DNA of 64,000 bases from Mesorhizobium shangrilense (GTDB lineage Bacteria; Pseudomonadota; Alphaproteobacteria; Rhizobiales; Rhizobiaceae): positions 45,507-109,506 of the forward strand of contig NZ_JBEWSZ010000011.1 of NCBI RefSeq assembly GCF_040537815.1. Direction: 5' to 3'. Positions 8,496 to 16,716 of the stretch are shown piece by piece; the stretch's first letter is position 1, and each line of letters opens with the position of its first letter. Made by a program: the position numbers and the translations under genes. The notes under the pieces were generated by a model, which saw nothing but the letters and a program-made list of their open reading frames with translations, had not been told where the DNA came from and did no database searches.

Positions 8496-8514
8496 CTTTG
8501 TAATATCAACAAAG
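8496..8514. promoter_or_regulatory. Probable LysR operator between the regulator and the hydrolase
   Basis: This is a perfect inverted repeat, CTTTGT - 7 bases - ACAAAG, in the 101-base divergent gap. It contains the T-N11-A core expected of LysR sites and is AT-rich at the centre. It lies 30 bases from the regulator start and 54 bases from the hydrolase start. Confidence 0.6.
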
Positions 8515-8567
8515 ACAGGTCGCGACTAGCATCTGCCTCATTCAACGTTCCAGAAGGACTCTTCGCC

Positions 8568-9359
8568 ATGAATGAGCTGAATTTCGCGACCATCGGCGAT
8601 GGCACGCGCATCGCCTACCGCTTCGACGGCGACGCCGGGAAGCCGGTGCTGGTGCTGTCCAACTCCATCGCCACCACGCTGCACATGTGGGATGGCCAAG
8701 TCGGCGAGCTATCGAAGCATTTCCGTGTCCTGCGCTACGATTTTCGCGGGCACGGCGGATCGAGCACTCCCGTTGGCGCTTATTCGCTCGATCGGCTTGG
8801 TCGCGACGTGCTCGAGTTGCTCGATGCACTCGGCCTTGAACGCGTGCACTTTCTCGGCCTGTCGCTGGGCGGCTTCGTTGGCCAATGGCTCGCCATCCAT
8901 GCGCCAGAGCGGATCGACCGGCTGATCCTCAGCAACACCTCGTCCCACCTTGCGCCGGCAAGCTATTTCGACGAGCGGATTGCCGCCGTACTGCAGGCTG
9001 ATGACATGTCGGAAACCGCTGAAGTCTTCCTCGGCAACTGGTTTCCGGCCCGGATGGTGGCGGCCAACGAGCCCATCATCGAGGAATTTCGCACCATGCT
9101 GCTGACCATCAACCGGCAGGGCCTGGCCGGCCTGTTCGCGGCGGTTCGCGACGCCGACCTTCGCCGCACCATAGCCCTGATCTCCCGGCCGACCCTGGTG
9201 ATCGCCGGCCGGCACGACACGGTGACAGCCCTGAGCCACAGCGAGTTGATCGCCGAAGCGGTGCCCGGAGCGAAGCTGGTCGTGCTGCCTGCGGTTCACC
9301 TGTCGAACGTCGAATACCCCGCCGAGTTCACGCAGGCCGTGCTCAAGTTTCTGCGCTGA
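8568..9359 (+). CDS. Alpha/beta hydrolase (3-oxoadipate enol-lactonase-like)
   Basis: The 263-residue alpha/beta-hydrolase resembles PcaD and related enol-lactonases or esterases. The nucleophile elbow GLSLGG (Ser near residue 95), the oxyanion strand region LSNSIATTLHMWDGQ, the acid in IAGRHDTVT and a C-terminal histidine in PAVHLSNVE make a complete catalytic triad. The ATG at 8568 is chosen because AGAAGGA precedes it by 9 bases; longer in-frame starts run into the operator region. No other beta-ketoadipate pathway gene is nearby, so the lactonase role is only a family resemblance. Expression is probably controlled by the divergent LysR gene. Confidence 0.85.
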   Translation: MNELNFATIGDGTRIAYRFDGDAGKPVLVLSNSIATTLHMWDGQVGELSKHFRVLRYDFRGHGGSSTPVGAYSLDRLGRDVLELLDALGLERVHFLGLSLGGFVGQWLAIHAPERIDRLILSNTSSHLAPASYFDERIAAVLQADDMSETAEVFLGNWFPARMVAANEPIIEEFRTMLLTINRQGLAGLFAAVRDADLRRTIALISRPTLVIAGRHDTVTALSHSELIAEAVPGAKLVVLPAVHLSNVEYPAEFTQAVLKFLR

Positions 9360-9431
9360 TCCGGAGCACGGTTGCGAGACTACCCGCGACGCAAAGCGGG
9401 CGGTTCAGAACCTGAACCGCCCGTGCATTGC

Positions 9432-9477
9432 CCTAAAGCGCGTCGCGTCTGAACGGAGCCATGCGACGCGCTTTAGG
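9432..9477. repeat. Rhizobial palindromic repeat, element 1
   Basis: Perfect 15-bp arms (CCTAAAGCGCGTCGC and its complement) surround a 16-base loop, between the hydrolase and the pseudocaspase gene. Palindromes with TAAAGCGCGTCGC are widespread in intergenic regions of Mesorhizobium and relatives. Here it could also terminate transcription from both sides. Confidence 0.8.
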
Positions 9478-9489
9478 CCTTTGTTTCTA

Positions 9490-9546
9490 TGCATGTCGTT
9501 CGCCCAAAACCGCTGCGCACTTTTGGGCGACATGCACTAGGGATCA
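9490..9546. repeat. Rhizobial palindromic repeat, element 2
   Basis: The element folds as TGCATGT ... ACATGCA around CGCCCAAAA ... TTTTGGGCG with a small bulge on the left arm. It abuts element 1, making a mosaic of about 115 bases. It ends 34 bases from the stop of the convergent pseudocaspase gene. Confidence 0.8.
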
Positions 9547-9579
9547 AGCCGCCGCGAGGTGGCTTGATCACAGCCCTGC

Positions 9580-12036
9580 CTATTTGCAGGGCGGCTCGCC
9601 CGGATGGCCGCAGGCGGGCTTCTTGCCACCTTGCGGTTGCGGCGGCCTTGGCTGTGCCTGCGGCTGCGGCTGCCGGTGCACCTGCTGCATCTGCTGCTTC
9701 GGCGGAGCATGGAACTCCGGTTTCGGCTGGGCGTGGAACTCCGGCTTCGGCTGGGCGTGGAACTCCGGCTTAGGCGGCCTGGGCTGGCTCTGCACCTTCA
9801 GTTGCGGATTGCCATTGTTGGCCTTGAATTTCTGCTGGCCATTGCCGCCACTGTTTCCGTTGGCGGGCAGCTTGCGGAACTTGGCACCCTTGCCATTGCC
9901 TTGATTGCCGATGCCTTGGCTCCCATTGCCCTGGCCATTGGCCTGGCCGTTCGTCTGGCCGTTGCCCTGGTTGTGAAGCTTCCTGGACTTGCCGTTGGGC
10001 GGGTTCTGGCCCGAATTCTGGCCGCCGTTGACCCCCGCTCCATTTGTCGTGGGCGTGCCATTGGCCCCCGGCACCTTGTGGAGCTTGGCGTTCTTGCCCG
10101 TTCCATTCTTGCCGGTTCCGTTCTGGCCGGCACCGTTCTGGCCCTGGCCATTGGCGCCGTTTTGCCCGTTTGCCACCGGATTGCCGGTCACCGCGTTTCC
10201 ACCGGCCGTACCCTGCTTGTTCAACAGCTTCCTGGACTTGTTGTTAGGCAGGTTCGGATTGTTGGACAGGTTCTGGCCGTTGAGCACCGGCTTGCCATTG
10301 ACCAGCGGCAGCGTCTTGCCGTCGGCGCCGGGCAGAGCATGACCGGTCAGCTTGTCGGCCGGCTTGGACAGCGGCTGCTGGCCACCCTGCCCCGGCTTCA
10401 GCGGCAGGCCGCCCGGGTTCTGCACTCCATTCTGCCCGTTGGTCTGCACATTTTTCTGCTTCGACAGAACCGCTTCCTTCTTCTGCAGGAAGGTCGGCAA
10501 CGCCACCTTGGCCGCAAGTGCCGCCGCACCGGCACCCACGGCGACACCGGTCAGCTTCTGGCCGGTGGTGAGGCCACCGCCCTGGTTGTTGTTCTCGTTG
10601 ATCGTCGTGTTGTTGATGATCGTGGTGTTGTGGATGTTGTTGAAGATGACATTGTCCGGCGGCGGGATGATGTCATGCGGCGGGTTGACCCACACAGGCA
10701 CGGGCACGAAGACCGGCGTCGGCAGCAGGAAGACACCGATCGGCGGCGGCGGCGGCGGCAGCTCGATGAAGTCGCGCGGCCGCTCCTGCAGGAAGATCAC
10801 GGCCACCGGAGGCGGCGGATCGAAGTCGAATTCCGGGTCATCGAAATAGAGCACCGGCCGGTCGACATAGATGATCTCTTCTTCTGGCGGCGGCGGCACG
10901 TCATAGTCATAGACGGCAAAACTCTCCGGCGGCTCAAGCTCCGCATCGAAATGCTCGAGACGGCGGCGCGCATCCCAGGCGTGAGGACCGTGCGGATAGC
11001 GCTCGAGATACGACCAATAGGCTTCCGGCGTATCCCTGAGCCAGGTCTCGCGCCAGGTGATCGCTTCGCGCCTTGCCGCCAGGATCGCGCGTACGCGCTT
11101 GGCCATCGGGTCATGCGGATAGGCGACGATGAAGTTCTCGTAGCCGCGCATCGTGTCGCGGTCGAGCGCCGCGACATAGGCGTCATGCGCGTCGAAGTCG
11201 CGGATCTCCTTGGTCCGGTTCGTCCGCACCTCGGCGGCCGAAACCTGTGGCGGGGGCGCATCCGGGCCACGGTCGAAGAAGACGAAGGGTTCCGTGACCT
11301 TGGAAGCGTTCCAGGGCACCTCGGCGCCATTGGTGACTTCGTTGACCCGCAGCCGCGTCCGGTCGAACACGTCGCCCAATGCCAGGCCGCCGTCACGCAT
11401 CATTTCGGCCAGTGCCTGGGCATAAGCGCCATAGGGACCCTTGCCCTCGGGCGCGACCGTGCCGGGAGCGGCATTGAAGGCCACCAGCATGTTCGGGTCG
11501 GGATCGACCAGCGCCAGGCCACCGGCGAGCGGCTGGTTCGTCTTCACGAAGGTATTCGGCCGCGCTGCGTCTAGGACGACGATGTTGACCTTGGTCGGCA
11601 GGGCCGCAAGCGGCTTGGTGAGATCGGACACCCGCACCGCCGTGATCGGCACGTCGGCGGCATTGTTTATCTGGGCATCGACCGGCACGAAGTAGTTCTC
11701 GCCTTCGAACTGCACGCCGTAGCCGGCGAGATAGACGAAGACGACCGCATCAGGCCCGGCGGCGGTGACCTTGGCCAGGAAATCACGATACGCGCCGCGC
11801 AGCGATTCCTGGTCGACGTCGCGCGCGCCGACCACATCGAAGCCGGCCGCCTGCAATGTCTGGGCGATAAGGCCGGCATCATTGGCCGTCGTGGCAAGCG
11901 CGCCAGACTGATAGGCGGCATTGCCGATGACGAAGGCGAGGCGTTTTTCGCCCTGTGCCATTGCCCCGGCGCTGGACCCGACCGCAAAGGCGACCAAGGC
12001 AAAGAAGAAAGTAAGATATTTCGAGATCTTCCACAT
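9580..12036 (-). CDS. Secreted caspase-family protein with substituted catalytic residues (pseudocaspase)
   Basis: The protein has 818 residues. A signal peptide (about 1-28, ending AMA) is followed by a caspase (peptidase C14) domain at about 31-250, recognisable from KRLAFVIGNAAYQ, NDAGLIAQTLQAAGFDV and ENYFVPVDA. The catalytic positions are changed: the usual SGHG motif reads AGYG (Tyr106 for His) and the usual DACR reads DAAR (Ala158 for Cys). Protease activity is therefore unlikely. Next come a proline-rich region (about 380-460) with PPPPPP tracts, a short hydrophobic segment (VAVGAGAAALAAKVALPTF) and a long Asn/Gly/Gln-rich low-complexity tail with PKPEFHAQ repeats. It probably acts as an exported binding or scaffold protein; that is inference. 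Confidence 0.8.
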   Translation of the reverse strand: MWKISKYLTFFFALVAFAVGSSAGAMAQGEKRLAFVIGNAAYQSGALATTANDAGLIAQTLQAAGFDVVGARDVDQESLRGAYRDFLAKVTAAGPDAVVFVYLAGYGVQFEGENYFVPVDAQINNAADVPITAVRVSDLTKPLAALPTKVNIVVLDAARPNTFVKTNQPLAGGLALVDPDPNMLVAFNAAPGTVAPEGKGPYGAYAQALAEMMRDGGLALGDVFDRTRLRVNEVTNGAEVPWNASKVTEPFVFFDRGPDAPPPQVSAAEVRTNRTKEIRDFDAHDAYVAALDRDTMRGYENFIVAYPHDPMAKRVRAILAARREAITWRETWLRDTPEAYWSYLERYPHGPHAWDARRRLEHFDAELEPPESFAVYDYDVPPPPEEEIIYVDRPVLYFDDPEFDFDPPPPVAVIFLQERPRDFIELPPPPPPIGVFLLPTPVFVPVPVWVNPPHDIIPPPDNVIFNNIHNTTIINNTTINENNNQGGGLTTGQKLTGVAVGAGAAALAAKVALPTFLQKKEAVLSKQKNVQTNGQNGVQNPGGLPLKPGQGGQQPLSKPADKLTGHALPGADGKTLPLVNGKPVLNGQNLSNNPNLPNNKSRKLLNKQGTAGGNAVTGNPVANGQNGANGQGQNGAGQNGTGKNGTGKNAKLHKVPGANGTPTTNGAGVNGGQNSGQNPPNGKSRKLHNQGNGQTNGQANGQGNGSQGIGNQGNGKGAKFRKLPANGNSGGNGQQKFKANNGNPQLKVQSQPRPPKPEFHAQPKPEFHAQPKPEFHAPPKQQMQQVHRQPQPQAQPRPPQPQGGKKPACGHPGEPPCK
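9707..9777 (-). repeat. Three tandem 24-base units in the pseudocaspase gene
   Basis: Three near-identical 24-base units (core GCGTGGAACTCCGGCTTCGG on the plus strand) encode PKPEFHAQ three times near the C-terminus. Copy number could vary between strains through slippage or recombination. Confidence 0.85.
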
Positions 12037-12443
12037 TCCGACTACCCATCGATTGAGAGCGACAATGGCTCTTAGAGAAGATATCCCCGCATGGATTACC
12101 GACAGCGACCAGCAAACCTGATGGCGAAGGGAGAAGATTTCTCCACGAGATCACTCCCCTTCTCGCTGGCCAAATTTGAACGTCACCGCCAGGCCGGTGA
12201 CCGGATCGCCGCGTCGCTGATTATCGCTCTCGAATTTTTTCCTCGGTATTTCCGGAGCGTAGAATTTTGTTTCTGGATTGTGCTCTTTACAAAGTCGCAA
12301 CAAGGCGACTTTGCGGCGCAGTATCGCCTGTTTCCCAGCCGACAGGGCAGGATTGCGGGCGTTCAAGGAAAAGTGATCGCGATTGCCGTTCGGCCGATGG
12401 CCAGGCCGAACTGGCGATAGCGGTTGGGGGCGGCCGACAGCGA
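12037..12443. other. 407-base gap, no gene seen
   Basis: The stretch carries the promoter of the minus-strand pseudocaspase gene on its left and the 3' flank of the DUF1003 gene on its right. A plus-strand open frame of about 109 codons (12091-12420) lacks a ribosome-binding site and any recognisable domain. No repeat or strong hairpin was found. Confidence 0.5.
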
Positions 12444-13001
12444 TCAGCGCGTCACAGATGCCGCCGACGCAATCACCTGCTTGTGCACTTCGGTCGTCAA
12501 GGTCTCGACGCGCTCCGTGAGCGCCTTGATCGTTTCCGTCAGTTGCGTGTTCTGCTTGACTAGGTCGACGAGCATGGTCGTCTGGTGGGCGGCGACGGCA
12601 AGCCGCTCGTCGCTGGCACGGGCGAGGTCCTCGCGGTGCAAGGCGTCGGCTTCGGCGTGCACCTTGTCCCGGTCGGACTGGCGCGTCTGCGCCAGGAGGA
12701 TCAGCGGCGCGGCATAAGCGGCTTGCAGACTGAAAGCGAGGTTCAGCAGGATAAACGGGTAAACGTCGAACTGGGTCACGCCGACGATGTTGACGAGCAT
12801 CCATATGCCAACGATCACGGTCTGGACGATGAGGAAGGTGGGCGTGCCGAAGAAGCGGGCGAACTTCTCCGCTTTCAGCGCGAACCAGTCGTCCCCATAG
12901 AGCGAGTGCAGATGCACGTGAGGCCGGTGGAAGCGGAAGTGATGCCGATCCCCCCTGTTACTCTTGTGCGTGTCATGATCTGGATTGGTTTTGTCAGTCA
13001 T
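12444..13001 (-). CDS. DUF1003 family membrane protein
   Basis: The 185-residue protein has a hydrophilic, histidine-rich N-terminus (HHFRFHRPHVHLHSLYGD), then the DUF1003 core with two membrane helices (about residues 55-75 and 82-105). A charged C-terminal region (about 110-180) looks like a coiled coil (DLVKQNTQLTETIKALTER). The start at 13001 is preferred over a longer frame to 13082 because a GAGGGATCA stretch precedes it and the family homology begins soon after. DUF1003 proteins are widespread and uncharacterised, often called cyclic-nucleotide-binding-like without proof. No operon partner is evident. Confidence 0.85.
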   Translation of the reverse strand: MTDKTNPDHDTHKSNRGDRHHFRFHRPHVHLHSLYGDDWFALKAEKFARFFGTPTFLIVQTVIVGIWMLVNIVGVTQFDVYPFILLNLAFSLQAAYAAPLILLAQTRQSDRDKVHAEADALHREDLARASDERLAVAAHQTTMLVDLVKQNTQLTETIKALTERVETLTTEVHKQVIASAASVTR

Positions 13002-13250
13002 GGTGGCTGATCCCTCATTCGTCCCCGTCTCGGCGCCCCGCTGCCAGACGCGTCCGAGCAAATACCATGACGTTTTGCGCAATTGTGACGCAGCCGGCCT
13101 TTCCCCGGCTGTTCACCAAAATGTCATCCGGCGAGGCCAGTCATGGCTTTGGCCCGACGGGCAAGGTGACCGCTACCGAGAGGCCGCGGTTGACACGGTG
13201 CGTCCGGGAATCGGATGTCTCAGCAGTTGGTGGCTGTTTGCAGATCCGTT

Positions 13251-14462
13251 TCAAAAGCCATCGACGGAGAACAAATTGCTTGAGGCCCTGTGGCGCGTCA
13301 CAAGCGTGACGACATCTCGCTGTTTGGAGGTACCCGTCTTGGCGAAGATCGCCTTGAGATGGGTTTGGATAGTGGAGCGCGAGACGCCGAGACGCTCGGC
13401 AATTTCCGACAGCGTGCCGCCGCGTTCGAACTCCAGGATCAGGCTGGCTTCCGCTTTGGTCAATCCAAAATGCTGGCGCAGATTTCCCATGAGCGCGGAA
13501 GGGTCCTCGCTTGCCCGAGGACGCAGTATGACCAAGGCTACGGTTTTGGGGGCAAAAACCGACAAGAGGCCGGCCGGCAACGCATTCGTTTGATCGATCG
13601 CGATGGGAATACATGTCACGACATGACTTCCCGAGGCGGAATTGACGATCAGATCGTTTAGTCTCGCCCGGCCGTCATCGAGGGTGCAACTGTTTCGGAC
13701 AAGCCGAACAAAGGCGGCGTTTGCTCCCGCATCATTGATCTGAACGATATCGTGCGCCCTGACCAGGATGAGGCCGGTATCTGCCAGAAGTTTGTTCGCG
13801 GGGCCATTTGAAGCAAGTAGGCGGCAGTCCTCATCCACCACAATCGCCGCATCGACGAGCTGATCGATCAATCCACGTCCTCCCGGCAGATGAAAAATTG
13901 GGTTGGTGAGGCGGTTGACTTCGAGCGCGGTTCGAAGAGCGGGCACCAGGGTTTGCAGCAAAGCCTGGCCCCGTGCATGCATCTGTTCGCGATAGCGAGA
14001 ATCATGGTGCACGGCTAAAAAGGCATATCGGCCTCTGTGCGCGGCAAATTTCAAGGCTGTCGCGTCGTCGCATTCACGCTCGGGGTTCACAAGATCAGCA
14101 AAGAACTCTGTCTCCCTGAACAACCTGTCGGGGTAGAGTTCTGATGCTCTCTTGAACGAAGACATGCTCATTTCGTTCACCCCTTTGGTCCAGGGGTTTA
14201 TCTTCCAATAATGATCGCCATAGTATTTTATAGTCTGATCGCTGAAACCGGAATAGACGACCTGGCGTACTGACATGTCGTCTTTTTCAATGACCTGAAA
14301 CAGGACTTTTGAACCTGGAACCATGCTCTGCAGGGAATGGGCGACATCGGCCCAGCGGTTTGCATCGCAGGCAGCGGCGCTAATGACCGCCTTGAGTTCC
14401 GCGATCTCGGACGCCAAACGCTTCTCACCCGACAACATGATCGCCCGCGCTGCTTCCGTCAT
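13251..14462 (-). CDS. LuxR-type transcriptional regulator with N-terminal sensor region
   Basis: The last 70 residues of this 403-residue protein form a LuxR/FixJ helix-turn-helix: LTKAEASLILEFERGGTLSE, then IAERLGVSRSTIQTHLKAIF. The preceding 320 residues look like one or two PAS/GAF-like sensor folds, with VVYSGFSD near 70 and IVVDEDCRLLASNGPA near 210. There is no receiver domain, so it is not a two-component response regulator. No luxI-type synthase is in the window, and I cannot assign an autoinducer pocket. This domain order is common in rhizobia for orphan LuxR-type regulators. It is monocistronic, with poorly coding flanks on both sides. Confidence 0.85.
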   Translation of the reverse strand: MTEAARAIMLSGEKRLASEIAELKAVISAAACDANRWADVAHSLQSMVPGSKVLFQVIEKDDMSVRQVVYSGFSDQTIKYYGDHYWKINPWTKGVNEMSMSSFKRASELYPDRLFRETEFFADLVNPERECDDATALKFAAHRGRYAFLAVHHDSRYREQMHARGQALLQTLVPALRTALEVNRLTNPIFHLPGGRGLIDQLVDAAIVVDEDCRLLASNGPANKLLADTGLILVRAHDIVQINDAGANAAFVRLVRNSCTLDDGRARLNDLIVNSASGSHVVTCIPIAIDQTNALPAGLLSVFAPKTVALVILRPRASEDPSALMGNLRQHFGLTKAEASLILEFERGGTLSEIAERLGVSRSTIQTHLKAIFAKTGTSKQRDVVTLVTRHRASSNLFSVDGF

Positions 14463-15059
14463 CGGATTTCATCCAACCCGACCTTCGCATCGGGTCGAGT
14501 TAATCTGACGGCGATGAAAATTGAAGTCTACCCGCATTTTCCCAAGATTGATCTTGTCTGGATGGACGATCTGGAACCCGATATGGCCAAGCCTCGATTG
14601 ATGAACCGTCACGCCTGAACTCAATATCCTTTAGCGATATCTGATGATCATGCATCCCTCGTTTGGAGGATGCAAGGACGGTACTGCACTGCCAGTTTTG
14701 CCGCGATCTGTTGTATCGGCGAAAACGCGCTACCGGCAGCGCAGAGTGCATATCAGTGTTATCAAAGCGCCTGGCGTTAGGCTTCTGTATCGCGATTTCT
14801 GCATCTCCGGAGCTCGCTAAAGACGCGGCGTGCGCAGCCGAAGATAACCTGCAAGCCCAATGCTACAAGCGCTCCCAGATGCTTCAGCAAATGTTAGGTA
14901 TGAAAGACACAACGTTGATCTTCAATCACCTGGCGTTTGCTACAACGCAGGCCGCAATCGCTCATGGCGCTAGCAAAACCATGAGAAGGCAATTGCGCGC
15001 CTAGCGGATTGTTTCTGGATGCTTTCGGATGCGCTTCTGTTGCTATGGCTACCCAGACA
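14463..15059. other. 597-base gap, no confident gene
   Basis: The region upstream of the LuxR-type gene contains its promoter. A plus-strand open frame (14663-15004, 113 codons) has five cysteines but no domain, no clear ribosome-binding site and no neighbour it fits with. Its translation looks like chance coding. A short inverted repeat (GCATCC ... GGATGC) lies near 14653-14675. Nothing else stands out. Confidence 0.5.
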
Positions 15060-15395
15060 TCAACTGCACCGCCCCGTGCCATGATCATCAAACCGGCAAA
15101 CGGAGCCATTGGCCAGCTTGACAGAGTGGGCATCGAGCATTTCGCCATGAATTGTCGGTGTGCCCTTGAGTTCAGCCGGACATGCCCCCTGCACAACGAT
15201 TTTCCCCACCGCCTTCCAGGTCTTGCCATTGGGCTTCACAAATTTCTGGCACCCGTCGACGCTGGTCTTGTGGAGCTTGAGAACTGATGTCGCGGCGTTC
15301 GCCGTGGACACCGAGCTGACGGCCCCGAATGCGACAATGACCGCCAGCGCAACACTTCTCACAATCTCGCCTTGGGGTACGAGGGTGAATTTCAT
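15060..15395 (-). CDS. Small secreted cysteine-containing protein
   Basis: The 111-residue protein has a Sec signal peptide (about residues 1-34: a positive start, the hydrophobic stretch VALAVIVAFGAVSSVS and the cleavage motif ANA). The mature part is about 77 residues and contains four cysteines, which probably form two disulfides in the periplasm or outside the cell. The start at 15395 is supported by CAGGAG nine bases upstream; a longer frame to 15518 has no such site. No family is recognised. It lies near two other small exported proteins on the opposite strand. Confidence 0.7.
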   Translation of the reverse strand: MKFTLVPQGEIVRSVALAVIVAFGAVSSVSTANAATSVLKLHKTSVDGCQKFVKPNGKTWKAVGKIVVQGACPAELKGTPTIHGEMLDAHSVKLANGSVCRFDDHGTGRCS

Positions 15396-15782
15396 CTTAA
15401 TGAACTCCTGAAACCATGATTGGCCCCACCACTGTATGACGGCTGGTTTGGGTCGCCCCCCCCGATTGGATGATGTGCGCATCCCAACGCTTCCAGCCAG
15501 GCCCAAATCTCGCAACATCCCCCGAACAGGGGGTGTGGAAGAAGACCGATACGACGTCGTCGCCCTACAACGATCTGGCCGCCGACAAGCTCAACATCGC
15601 GATCGGATACAAACACTCTCTCTGACCATACCGGCCGATGCCGCCGGCTGATGGCCTCGGTCTGTCCGTCTTCCCAGGCGACGCCCTTTCGGGTGCCGAC
15701 CCGTCCCGATTTCGTGAAGGAACGCGTCGCGTGAGAAAGCCGTTCTTGTCCGTGCTGTCTCGCATGAACAGGAGGCATCCTT
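15396..15782. other. 387-base divergent gap with one stress promoter
   Basis: The gap carries the promoter of the minus-strand secreted protein on its left and the EcfG-type promoter at 15719-15744 on its right. Between them I see only chance open frames; several overlap on both strands and none has a domain. Confidence 0.5.
15719..15744 (+). promoter_or_regulatory. EcfG (general stress response) promoter 1
   Basis: GGAAC - 17 bases - CGTT matches the alphaproteobacterial EcfG sigma consensus exactly, about 40 bases before the start codon at 15783. The preceding bases (TCCCGATTTCGTGAAGGAAC, including the -35) are identical to those at promoter 2. Confidence 0.8.
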
Positions 15783-16115
15783 ATGAGCAGGCAACGAGTA
15801 GTCATCAATTCCGTCGTGCTGGCATTGGCCGCCGGCACCTTCTCATTGACCACCAACGCCGATGCCGCGGTCGTCAAGCATCACCTTGTCCATCACGTCG
15901 CGGCCCGTCACGACACTGGGCATCGGCACGTCGTTCGCCGTTATGTACGTACCGGGATCCCGGCCGGCGGCGTTTGGACCGACGACGACTGGGTCGCCGA
16001 TAATGGCTGGATAGGCGGCTACAACAACGGTTACGGCGACTACGGTCGCCATGGCGACGACTATTGCGGCCCCATCCAGTGGACGATCGACCGCTGCTAC
16101 ACCTACGCTTATTGA
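15783..16115 (+). CDS. Small secreted His/Tyr/Gly-rich protein, copy 1
   Basis: The 110-residue exported protein has a signal peptide of about 28 residues (VVLALAAGTFSLTTNADA). The mature region is rich in His, Tyr, Gly and Asp and ends with two cysteines in DDYCGPIQ and DRCYTY. A strong ribosome-binding site (AGGAGG) precedes the ATG. It shares the DDYC-x-P-x-Q block, the signal peptide style and the promoter with the next gene, so the two arose by duplication. The EcfG promoter points to induction under stress or in stationary phase. The biochemical role is unknown. Confidence 0.78.
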   Translation: MSRQRVVINSVVLALAAGTFSLTTNADAAVVKHHLVHHVAARHDTGHRHVVRRYVRTGIPAGGVWTDDDWVADNGWIGGYNNGYGDYGRHGDDYCGPIQWTIDRCYTYAY

Positions 16116-16233
16116 TTCCGCATTCGACCGCGAGCACTCCCGCTGTGAAGGACAATGTGCGGGACAGCCATGTTGCGGCGTGGCTGTCTGCCGTTCCACT
16201 CGGCGCCTGCCTACGCCATCCCGATTTCGTGAA

Positions 16234-16259
16234 GGAACATGTCAAGATGAGCCGTCGTT
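16234..16259 (+). promoter_or_regulatory. EcfG (general stress response) promoter 2
   Basis: GGAAC - 17 bases - CGTT again, about 46 bases before the start at 16305. The 20 bases ending at the -35 are the same as in promoter 1, but the spacer differs. The promoter was thus duplicated with the gene and kept. Confidence 0.8.
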
Positions 16260-16304
16260 TTCCTCTCATGCATAGTACCGCATCAACAACGCGGAGTTAC
16301 GACG

Positions 16305-16631
16305 ATGAAAAAACGGATTGTATTCGCAAGCACTCTTGTGCTGGCATTGGCAGCAAGCACTGTCTCATTTAGCTCCATCGCCGACGCGGCGATTATCAGG
16401 CACCATGGCGGCGGCCATTCGATGGGTCATTTCAGTGGTGGGCAGGTCATGCGCCATTTCAATGGCGGGCATCGATTCGCTTTTCGCCGTGGCCATGGAC
16501 ACCGCTGGGCCCGCGGCGGCGGCGGTTATTACGGTGGCTACTATGACGACTATTGCGATCCCGTTCAGCTGGCGCTTGGTCTCTGTATCCCCTACTACTA
16601 CGCCCCGTATGGCCCCTTCGGCGTGCTGTGA
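16305..16631 (+). CDS. Small secreted His/Gly/Tyr-rich protein, copy 2
   Basis: The protein has 108 residues, with a signal peptide to about residue 28 (STLVLALAASTVSFSSIADA). The mature part contains His/Gly/Arg-rich stretches (HHGGGHSMGH, RRGHGHRWARGGGG) followed by GGYYDDYCDPVQ, then LCIPYYY. The DDYC-x-P-x-Q segment and the spacing to the second cysteine match copy 1. High His and Tyr content could bind metal, but this is only a guess. It lies 190 bases after copy 1, with its own EcfG promoter between them. Confidence 0.78.
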   Translation: MKKRIVFASTLVLALAASTVSFSSIADAAIIRHHGGGHSMGHFSGGQVMRHFNGGHRFAFRRGHGHRWARGGGGYYGGYYDDYCDPVQLALGLCIPYYYAPYGPFGVL

Positions 16632-16716
16632 CCTCTAACCGGCCATGGCGTCGACGACCGGGCGGCCATGGCCCGGATGAGTTCCTCCCGGGGCTGCGAT
16701 GCGACGCAGTGGAAGC

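Noticed and set aside
9604..11574. 656-codon plus-strand open frame opposite the pseudocaspase gene
   Set aside because: The Leu/Arg-rich translation is the mirror of the repetitive opposite strand. The minus strand has a signal peptide and the caspase fold.
12091..12420. 109-codon plus-strand open frame
   Set aside because: It lies in a promoter gap with no ribosome-binding site or recognisable motif.
13251..14462. The LuxR-type regulator as a quorum-sensing receptor
   Set aside because: No autoinducer synthase is nearby and I cannot identify the acyl-homoserine-lactone pocket residues.
14663..15004. 113-codon plus-strand open frame
   Set aside because: It has no domain, weak start signals and no coding-like composition. 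It was kept only as a note in the gap entry.
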